A stretch of 33,002 nt of DNA from Actinomycetes bacterium. Its GTDB lineage: Bacteria > Actinomycetota > Actinomycetes > Actinomycetales > Actinomycetaceae. Position 1 is the first letter of the stretch; every line of letters begins with the position of its first letter. Shown here one piece after another: positions 26,110 to 31,939 of this stretch. The position numbers and the translations under genes are program-made. The notes beneath the pieces were generated by a model that was not told the DNA's origin, made no database searches, and saw only the letters and a list, made by a program, of their open reading frames with translations. Location: assembly GCA_023426345.1 (NCBI GenBank), contig JAFAAX010000063.1:1-33002 (forward strand), in the 5' to 3' direction.

Positions 26110-27008
26110 TGGCGGGCTCCGCCACAGCCCACGTGGTTCCGGGGGCGGGCCCCCTGCGCGCTGGCGCCCCGGATCCGGGCCTCCTGGGCCCCGCCGGCCT
26201 CGCATCGATCGGCCTGGACGAGCTCAACGACCGGGCCGCCATGCTCACCCGCGTCGACCGGAAGTACGCCCTCGACGCGGAGCAGGTCCCCCAGGTGCTC
26301 GCACAGCTGGACCCCGCGACCCGCGTCCTGGAGATCGATCGCATCCGGCTGCAGTCCTACCGGTCCACGTACTTCGACACCCCCGACTTGGACAGCTTCC
26401 TGGGCACGGCTCATCAGCGTCGTCGGCGCTTCAAGGTCCGCACCCGCCTCTACACGGACTCCGGGCTGGCGTTCCTGGAGGTCAAGACCCGCGGCGCGCG
26501 CAAGACGACGGTGAAGGAGCGGATCCCACTGCCCGTCGAGGCCGCGGAGGCCGATGTCCTCACCCCGGCCGGACTGGGCTGGGTGGCGGACCAGCTGGCC
26601 GGCATCGGGCAGGATCGCGGTCTGGCCGACGCGCTCGGACCCGTCCTGCGCTGCTCCTACCGGCGTCTCACCCTGGCCATGCCGGACGGCGGCCGCGCGA
26701 CGGTGGACACGGACCTGGTGTGGACGGGGGCTGACGGGAGGGCGCTCGACTGCCCCTCCCTGGTGATCGTCGAGACGAAGTCGGGCTCCAGCCCCTCGCG
26801 TCTGGACCGCGTCCTGTGGAGCCTGGGTCACCGTCCCGCGCGCATCTCCAAGTTCGGGACGGCGATGGCCGCCCTGGACCCCTCTCTCCCGGCGAACCGG
26901 TGGACGCGCGTGCTGCGCCGATCCGGCCTGGCCCCGTCGGCCCCGCCGCTCCCGCTCTCCCAGGCCCCCACCGGAGTGGCCGCCGAACTCGAAGGACTCG
27001 CCCGATGA
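26109..27008 (+). CDS. VTC-domain protein (polyphosphate polymerase-like)
   Basis: The 299-residue protein has a VTC domain, the tunnel fold that in yeast Vtc4 makes polyphosphate from ATP. Landmarks are TRVDRKY (47-53), SYRSTYFDTPDL (84-95), RRRRFKVRTRLY (104-115), FLEVKTR (122-128) with metal-binding Glu124, VKERI, and a final LVIVETKSG with a second acidic residue. The basic and acidic residues expected of an active enzyme are mostly there. ATG 26109 lies seven bases after AGGAGG; GTG 26106 in frame is too close. The next gene overlaps by four bases. The substrate and product in bacteria with DUF4956 are not established, so polyphosphate synthesis is inferred. Confidence 0.88.
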   Translation: MAGSATAHVVPGAGPLRAGAPDPGLLGPAGLASIGLDELNDRAAMLTRVDRKYALDAEQVPQVLAQLDPATRVLEIDRIRLQSYRSTYFDTPDLDSFLGTAHQRRRRFKVRTRLYTDSGLAFLEVKTRGARKTTVKERIPLPVEAAEADVLTPAGLGWVADQLAGIGQDRGLADALGPVLRCSYRRLTLAMPDGGRATVDTDLVWTGADGRALDCPSLVIVETKSGSSPSRLDRVLWSLGHRPARISKFGTAMAALDPSLPANRWTRVLRRSGLAPSAPPLPLSQAPTGVAAELEGLAR

Positions 27009-29059
27009 GACAGACCATCCTCAAGCTGACCGGCACGTTGGCCATCGCCGCATTGGCGCTGAGCGCCTGCACCCTCGGTGGGAGCGGCGCGGAGAGCTCG
27101 CAGAGCGGCACGGCGGCGTCGGCGGAGGTCTCCGCGGTCCGGGAGGCCGCCGCCACGATCGACGGGGGAGACACGGCGAATCCGCCGACGGCGGAGCAGA
27201 TCCTGGCCGCCGACGAGGACGCGACCACGGTGAACGACGACGAGTGGGACGCCTCCACGTCGGAGGACATCACGCTGTCCGGCACCACGGCGTCGTCCTC
27301 GTCGGAGGGGGTGAGCGTCGACGGCTCGACCGTGACGGTCACGGCGGCCGGCGTGTACCGGCTGTCGGGCTCGCTGGACGGCCAGGTGGCCGTCGACGCC
27401 CCGGACGACGCCCTGGTGGTGCTCATCCTGGATGGCGCGACGATCACGAACCAGGCCGGCGCCGCGATCGACGTGGTGAGCGCGGACGACGTCGCGATCT
27501 CGCTGTCGGGCGACAGCACGGTGTCCGACGCGGCCTCCGCGGACGACTCCGCGGACGCGAACGCCGCGATCTACGCGGACTGCGACCTCACGATCACCGG
27601 CGACGGCACTCTGACGGTCAACGGCACCAGCAACGACGGGATCACCTCGACCGACGACCTCTCCATCCTCTCCGGGACCCTGGACGTCACGGCGGTCGAC
27701 GACGGCCTGCGGGGCAAGGACTCACTGACCGTGGCCGGAGGGACGATCACGGTGGACGCCGGGGGCGACGGGCTGAAGTCCGACCAGGACGAGGACGCGA
27801 CGAAGGGCTATATCGACGTCGCCGGTGGGGACATCCAGGTGACGTCGGCGGGCGACGCCCTGCAGGCGGAGACCGACCTCGTCGTCACGGGCGGCGCGAT
27901 CGCGGCGACGACGGGCCGAGGGGCCGCGGCGGGCAAGACCGACACGTCGGCGAAGGGCCTCAAGGCCGGGGCGTTCCTCATCGTCGAGGGCGGGACCGTG
28001 GACGTCGACTCGGCCGACGACGGGCTGCACTCCAAAGGCGGGCTGCGCCTGAGCGGCGGGACGATCACGGTCGCCACCGGTGACGACGGGGTGCACGCCG
28101 AGGTCGCGGCCGTCCTGGACGGCGCCGACGTCACGATCACGCAGTCGTACGAGGGCGTCGAGGGCGGTCTGGTGACGATCTCCGCGGGGACCGTCGACAT
28201 CGTGTCCTCCGACGACGGCATCAACGGATCGGGCTCGACCACGGTCGAGGCCGGGCTGGAGGCGACTGCGGACTCCGGTTCCGAGGAGTCGGCCGACACC
28301 GACACCGCCGATGACGCGACGGGCTCCGGTGCGCACGGCCCCGACCAGGCCGGCGGGAGGGGGCCCGGCGGCGGCGACATGCCGGCCAGCGGTCAGATGC
28401 CCACCGACATGCCCACCGACATGCCGGCCGAGGGCGGCCCCGGCGGCGCGATGCCGGGCGGCGACGGCGGCATGGGCGCCGGTGGCGCCATGAGCGGCGG
28501 TGCAGGCATGGCCGCGGGCGGAGACATGGGCGGCGGAACCATGGAGGACACCGGCGAGCAGCTGAACATCACCGGGGGCACCGTGACGGTCAACGCCGAG
28601 GGCGACGGCCTGGACTCCAACGGGGACCTCACCATCAGCGGCGGCGACGTCACTGTGTGGGGGCCGACCAACGGCGCCAACGGATCGCTGGACACCAATG
28701 GGACGATGACCTTCACGGGCGGCACGATCCAGGCGGTGGGCGCCGCCGGAATGGCGGAGACGCCGACGTCGACCGACGGCCAGGGCTGGCTGTACGCCGC
28801 GGCCTCGGGATCGGAGGGCTCCGCCGTGACGATCACGGACGAGTCCGGCGACGAGATCGCGTCCTTCACGGCTGTCAAGGCCTTCGGCACCGTCATCTAC
28901 TCCTCAGCGGAGGTGTCCACGGGCTCGACGTACATCGTGACCGTCGACGGCGCGGCGACCACTGTGACAGCGGGCGAGGGCGCGGCCAACCAGATGGGCG
29001 GCGGCGCGGGAGGCGGCCAGCCCGGCGGCGGTATGGGTACACCGCCCGACCAGCGCTGA
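27005..29059 (+). CDS. Cthe_2159-like beta-helix lipoprotein
   Basis: The 684-residue protein begins with a lipoprotein signal peptide (lipobox LSAC, Cys22) and a disordered acidic linker. A long right-handed beta-helix-like body follows, with recurring GGTITV, DDGL and GDGLKS turns, characteristic of the carbohydrate-binding domain family of Cthe_2159. Many Asp/Gly turns could bind calcium. Residues 441-517 are an unusual Gly/Met/Pro insert that splits the helix, with repeated DMP and MPTDMP units. The helix resumes with QLNITGGTVTV. ATG 27005 overlaps the VTC stop (ATGA). It would be displayed on the outer side of the membrane. Its partner genes hint at surface polymer handling, but no enzyme motif is apparent. 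Confidence 0.85.
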   Translation: MRQTILKLTGTLAIAALALSACTLGGSGAESSQSGTAASAEVSAVREAAATIDGGDTANPPTAEQILAADEDATTVNDDEWDASTSEDITLSGTTASSSSEGVSVDGSTVTVTAAGVYRLSGSLDGQVAVDAPDDALVVLILDGATITNQAGAAIDVVSADDVAISLSGDSTVSDAASADDSADANAAIYADCDLTITGDGTLTVNGTSNDGITSTDDLSILSGTLDVTAVDDGLRGKDSLTVAGGTITVDAGGDGLKSDQDEDATKGYIDVAGGDIQVTSAGDALQAETDLVVTGGAIAATTGRGAAAGKTDTSAKGLKAGAFLIVEGGTVDVDSADDGLHSKGGLRLSGGTITVATGDDGVHAEVAAVLDGADVTITQSYEGVEGGLVTISAGTVDIVSSDDGINGSGSTTVEAGLEATADSGSEESADTDTADDATGSGAHGPDQAGGRGPGGGDMPASGQMPTDMPTDMPAEGGPGGAMPGGDGGMGAGGAMSGGAGMAAGGDMGGGTMEDTGEQLNITGGTVTVNAEGDGLDSNGDLTISGGDVTVWGPTNGANGSLDTNGTMTFTGGTIQAVGAAGMAETPTSTDGQGWLYAAASGSEGSAVTITDESGDEIASFTAVKAFGTVIYSSAEVSTGSTYIVTVDGAATTVTAGEGAANQMGGGAGGGQPGGGMGTPPDQR

Positions 29060-29106
29060 TTCCGCGCGTTCAGCGGCGACGGCGATCGTTGGCGAGGGTG
29101 GCACCA

Positions 29107-29125
29107 GCCCGTCTCCAGGACGGGC
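29107..29125 (+). terminator. Terminator-like hairpin after the VTC operon
   Basis: GCCCGTC (29107-29113) pairs with GACGGGC (29119-29125) over 7 bp around the loop TCCAG, 48 bases after the lipoprotein stop. No U-tract follows. The remaining sequence to 29282 contains only the RBS AGGAGGAT of the next gene. Confidence 0.5.
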
Positions 29126-29282
29126 GGAACACCGGACCGCGCACGCCCGACGCGCCGGGAGGGTCTACGGTGGGAAGGAAGTGGCGTCGCCCTCGTCGAT
29201 TCCGAGCGGGCCTGGGATCGTCGGCGTGAGGGCGGATGCCCACCGTCGCTCTTCCCCTCCCGCCGATCCTCAGGAGGATCCC

Positions 29283-29807
29283 ATGACCGCACCGGGCACC
29301 CCCGCCTCCCCGTCGCGGAGGCTCGCCGGGCTGGGCCTCGTCCTGCCGCCCGTCGCCGCGCCCGTCGCCGCCTACATCCCCGCACTGGTCGAACGCGGCG
29401 TCGTCCGCACGTCCGGCCAACTGCCGTCGGTCGACGGGGCGCTGACCTGCACGGGCGCCGTCGGCGACCCGGCGGCGGGAGGCACGGATCCCGGCCTCGC
29501 GACGCAGGCGGCGCGCGTGGCGGCGCTCAACGCGCTCGCGGCCGCGGCGTCGGCGGCCGGTGGCGTGGATCGGCTGGCGCGCGTGGTCAAGGTGACCGGC
29601 TTCGTCTGCTCGCAGCCGGGCTTCACGGGGCAGGCCGGGGTGGTCAACGGGGCGTCGGAGCTCTTCGGCGCGCTCTTCGACGGGGGGCACATCCGCTCCG
29701 CCGTCGGCGTGGCGGCCCTCCCCCTGGATGCCTCCGTCGAGATCGAGGCGGAGTTCGCGCTGATGGCCGATCCGGACGAGCCGGAAGCGGGTGATCTCGA
29801 TGGCTGA
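29283..29807 (+). CDS. RidA-family protein (YjgF/UK114-like)
   Basis: The 174-residue protein is a RidA-type deaminase-fold protein of the longer subgroup with an N-terminal extension. The pattern PALVERGVVRTSGQLP, the central VVKVTGFV and the C-terminal IRSAVGVAALPLDASVEIEAEF are typical. In RidA an Arg near the end binds the imine/enamine substrate; Arg137 (HIRSAVGV) is the candidate. Such proteins clear reactive 2-aminoacrylate, but this subgroup is less studied. ATG 29283 has AGGAGGAT at good distance. The cupin gene overlaps its end by eight bases, so the two are coupled. Confidence 0.88.
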   Translation: MTAPGTPASPSRRLAGLGLVLPPVAAPVAAYIPALVERGVVRTSGQLPSVDGALTCTGAVGDPAAGGTDPGLATQAARVAALNALAAAASAAGGVDRLARVVKVTGFVCSQPGFTGQAGVVNGASELFGALFDGGHIRSAVGVAALPLDASVEIEAEFALMADPDEPEAGDLDG

Positions 29808-30159
29808 TCTGACGCCCCTGGTCGAGCGGCATCTCGACGCTGCCCGCTCCTCCGACAACGGGCGCAGCGCGGAGCTGGTGGCCCACGACGGCGTCCTGCG
29901 CCAGACGGTGGTCGCCCTGCGGGGCGGGATCCGCCTGTCGGAGCACAACTCCCCGCCGGCGGCGAGCCTCCTCGTGCTCCGCGGACGCGTCCGCGTCGAG
30001 GTCGGCGACCGTGAGCAGGGCGAGTTCGGAGCGGGCGAGCTCTGGGTCCTCACCCACGATCGGCATGCGGTGCTGGCGATGGAGGACGCGGTGTTCCTGC
30101 TCACCACCGTCACCTCGACAGGGGAGGCCTCGCACGGCGGGCCCGAGCCTGCCGCCTGA
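29800..30159 (+). CDS. Cupin-domain protein
   Basis: The 119-residue protein is a single small cupin barrel. The region LSEHNSPPAASLLVLRGRVRVEVGD is its first cupin motif with a candidate metal His, and the later GAGELWVLTHDRHAVLA is the second motif; the canonical GxHxH is reduced, so a metal centre is uncertain. ATG 29800 and GTG 29791 are both possible. It overlaps the RidA gene. Similar small cupins occur with DUF2249 and redox- or nitrogen-related genes; the function here is not assigned. Confidence 0.8.
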   Translation: MADLTPLVERHLDAARSSDNGRSAELVAHDGVLRQTVVALRGGIRLSEHNSPPAASLLVLRGRVRVEVGDREQGEFGAGELWVLTHDRHAVLAMEDAVFLLTTVTSTGEASHGGPEPAA

Positions 30160-30204
30160 TCGCTCGGGCCGCCGGTCCGCTCCCATCGGCGAGGACGTCC
30201 CGTG

Positions 30205-30226
30205 GGTTCCCTCACGTGAGGAAACC
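30205..30226. promoter_or_regulatory. 22-bp palindrome upstream of DUF2249 gene
   Basis: Arms 30205-30215 and 30216-30226 are complementary at ten of eleven positions, with core CCTCACGTGAGG and GGTT/AACC flanks and no loop. That form suits a dimeric regulator better than a terminator. It lies 39 bases before the -10 box at 30265. The regulator is not identified. Confidence 0.5.
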
Positions 30227-30264
30227 GTCGACGATCCGGGGGCGCTCCGCCGGACTCCCGCCGA

Positions 30265-30270
30265 TACGAT
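30265..30270 (+). promoter_or_regulatory. -10 box of a probably leaderless gene
   Basis: TACGAT is followed by exactly six bases and then ATG 30277, with no RBS. The layout is the actinobacterial leaderless one. No good -35 was found. Confidence 0.45.
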
Positions 30271-30276
30271 GAGCCC

Positions 30277-30753
30277 ATGAGCGAGAAGACGATCTCCGAG
30301 GCCCGCCCCGCCGAGGGCACCCAGATGTTTCGACTGGTCGATGCCCAGGTGCTGGCCGGCTCGACGTCGGACGAGTCCTGCGGATGCGGCGGTCACGGAG
30401 GCGGCGCCGCCGAGGGCGGCTGCGGCTGCGGCGGGCATGGCGGGGCGCAGGCCCCCCGCGCCGGCCACCACCACGGCGCCGGGCATGCGCGGCCCCTGGA
30501 GACCGATGCCGACGGCCTCCACGTCTTCGAGGGCGATGAGCTGGTCGTCCACTCGATTCCCCGCGTCGTGCGCCATGCGGTGCTGTTCGCCGCGGTCGAC
30601 AACCTGCCGGTGGGGGAGTCCCTCACCCTCGTCACGCCCCATCAGCCCGAGCCGCTGTTCGAGCACCTGCGCGAGTCGGAGGCCCACTACCGCGTGACGA
30701 CCCTGGCGGCCGGACCCGCCGAGTGGCGCTACGAGGTCACCCGCCGCTCCTGA
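30277..30753 (+). CDS. DUF2249 protein with Cys/His-rich N-terminus
   Basis: The 158-residue protein ends in a DUF2249 domain (about 90-155), with HSIPRVVRHAVLFAAVDNLP and LTLVTPHQPEPLFEHL typical of the fold. The N-terminal half holds two identical CGCGGH motifs (Cys35, Cys37, His40; Cys49, Cys51, His54) and a His cluster (His64-66, His70), a likely metal or Fe-S/zinc site. DUF2249 proteins are linked with hemerythrin-like and nitrogen-oxide genes, but their chemistry is unclear. The start lacks an RBS but fits leaderless transcription. The preceding cupin and RidA genes are not obviously in the same operon, as a palindrome and its own -10 separate them. Confidence 0.85.
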   Translation: MSEKTISEARPAEGTQMFRLVDAQVLAGSTSDESCGCGGHGGGAAEGGCGCGGHGGAQAPRAGHHHGAGHARPLETDADGLHVFEGDELVVHSIPRVVRHAVLFAAVDNLPVGESLTLVTPHQPEPLFEHLRESEAHYRVTTLAAGPAEWRYEVTRRS

Positions 30754-30764
30754 GGCCCCGCACT

Positions 30765-30821
30765 GACGAGGGCGACGCCCCCGGGCGGACCTGCCGTCCC
30801 GTGAGCGGGGCCGCCCTCGTC
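30765..30821 (+). terminator. Terminator-like stem after DUF2249
   Basis: GACGAGGGCG (30765-30774) and CGCCCTCGTC (30812-30821) pair over 10 bp around a GC-rich 37-base loop, 11 bases after the stop. It separates the gene from the convergent remnants. There is no U-tract. Confidence 0.5.
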
Positions 30822-30843
30822 GATCGGGGGGACTCTCTCCGAC

Positions 30844-30911
30844 TCACTGGGGCGCGGCGAGCGGGTCGACGGTCTCGATCCCGAGGTGTATCGCCGCACG
30901 GATCAGGCCCC
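30844..30911 (-). pseudogene. VapC-like toxin tail fragment
   Basis: A frame ending at TGA 30844-30846 reads LIRAAIHLGIETVDPLAAP, reminiscent of the extreme C-terminus of a PIN toxin. It begins within the stop of the Phd-like gene, where a full toxin should start, so nearly the whole toxin is missing. The match is short and the call tentative. Confidence 0.3.
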
Positions 30912-31133
30912 GTCACGGAGTTCGGCGAGGAGCGCCTCGACCTTCTGCGGTGATCCGGTGCCCTGGGGCTCGGACCATGGGGTGGGGTGGGCCCTGGCGG
31001 GGAGGATGCGACCCTCGGCGCGCAAGCGTTCGACGGGGTCGAGCGGGTCGGTGATCGCCTCGATGCGCCACTTCGAGTGTCCGCGTTCCGTGACGACGTG
31101 CATGCCCCTCAACGTAGGACACATGTCAGTCAT
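30903..31133 (-). pseudogene. Phd/YefM-type antitoxin remnant
   Basis: The 76-codon frame from ATG 31133 contains HVVTERGHSKWRIEAI followed by DPVERLRAEGRILPARAHP and a final LLAELRDGA, the second half of a Phd/YefM-type antitoxin (VVTERGRPVARL..PLERL..EGR). The usual N-terminal dimerisation and DNA-binding strand (SVSELR...VEAGE) is replaced by an unrelated 10 residues. It is thus 5'-truncated. A toxin tail follows directly, so this was a vapBC-like pair. It might still be translated. Confidence 0.5.
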
Positions 31134-31174
31134 GGGCCAGAGCGTGCCCGTCCCCGGTGCCGCCTCGCGCGGGG

Positions 31175-31810
31175 TCACTCGATGCGGTCGGGCGGGGCGT
31201 CCAGCGTCTGGTTGAGGATCGCGTTCATCGCGAAGCGCGTGGCCTCCACCAAGTCGACGTGGCCGGGGTCCAGCAGCCATTGGACCTGGATCCCGTCCAT
31301 GGCCCCCAGCAGGGCGATGGCCGCGTACGTGACCTGGGGATCGGCGGGCGGATCCTCGGGGCGCAGCTCGCGCAGGGCCTCCTCGACGTCTCCGCGCAGC
31401 CCCTCGAAACGGCTGGCGAAGAAGTCCTTGGCCGGGTGCCCGTCGGTCACCGAGTCGGCGGACAGGACGGCGTAGGTCTGGACCACGCCGGGGCGCTCCG
31501 CGTTGACGCGGACCGTGCGCATGAGGTGGCGGAACAGGTTGTCGCCGGCGGGGAGGGTCTGGCCCTCGACGTCGTCCAGGTCGGACTGGTCGCGGTAGCG
31601 CAGGACCTCCAGCAGCAGGTCGTTCTTCGACCCGAAGTGGTGGAGGACGCCGGAGTGGGTCATGCCGACCTTCTCGCCGATCTCCTGGAGGGACCCTTTG
31701 GTGTATCCATGGGCGCCGAACACGTCGACGGCGGCGCGCAGGATGTCGCGGCGGGTCTGGTCGCGTTCGCCCCGGGGTCTGCGGTGAACGCCGCGCTGCG
31801 GTTCGGACAT
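31175..31810 (-). CDS. TetR-family transcriptional regulator
   Basis: The 211-residue regulator has an N-terminal TetR helix-turn-helix (RRDILRAAVDVFGAHGYTKG, SLQEIGEKVGMTHSGVLHHF) at about residues 20-65 and an all-helical ligand domain. ATG 31810 is preferred over TTG 31831 because TACGAT ends six bases before it, giving a leaderless start. It is divergent from the GH3 gene, with the perfect palindrome CTGACCGGTCAG between them. It probably controls the GH3 gene and itself. The ligand is unknown; sugar or aglycone derivatives are possible. Confidence 0.92.
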   Translation of the reverse strand: MSEPQRGVHRRPRGERDQTRRDILRAAVDVFGAHGYTKGSLQEIGEKVGMTHSGVLHHFGSKNDLLLEVLRYRDQSDLDDVEGQTLPAGDNLFRHLMRTVRVNAERPGVVQTYAVLSADSVTDGHPAKDFFASRFEGLRGDVEEALRELRPEDPPADPQVTYAAIALLGAMDGIQVQWLLDPGHVDLVEATRFAMNAILNQTLDAPPDRIE

Positions 31811-31816
31811 GGCGTG

Positions 31817-31822
31817 ATCGTA
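31817..31822 (-). promoter_or_regulatory. -10 box of the TetR gene
   Basis: On the minus strand TACGAT is followed by CACGCC and ATG 31810, a six-base gap without RBS. This matches the layouts at hicA, the DUF2249 gene and the ROK gene. The -35 is not evident. Confidence 0.45.
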
Positions 31823-31850
31823 TCGCAACAATCGCGACCCGTCGTTGACT

Positions 31851-31866
31851 TGCTGACCGGTCAGTA
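31851..31866. promoter_or_regulatory. TetR-type operator
   Basis: CTGACCGGTCAG (31853-31864) is a perfect 12-bp palindrome with an outer T-A pair, midway between the TetR and GH3 genes. A TTGACT lies just before it (31845-31850) and a TAGTGT -10-like box at 31875-31880, so it would overlap the GH3 promoter. Binding by the adjacent TetR protein is inferred. Confidence 0.65.
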
Positions 31867-31939
31867 ACCAGTGCTAGTGTGAGGACCCACACGACCGCTC
31901 CGTTGTCGAAGCGGACCGCACGAGCGAAGAAGATCGAGC

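Noticed and set aside
31134..31892. Upstream part of the 329-codon minus-strand frame ending at 30903
   Set aside because: It is an out-of-frame shadow of the TetR gene; only the last 76 codons resemble an antitoxin.
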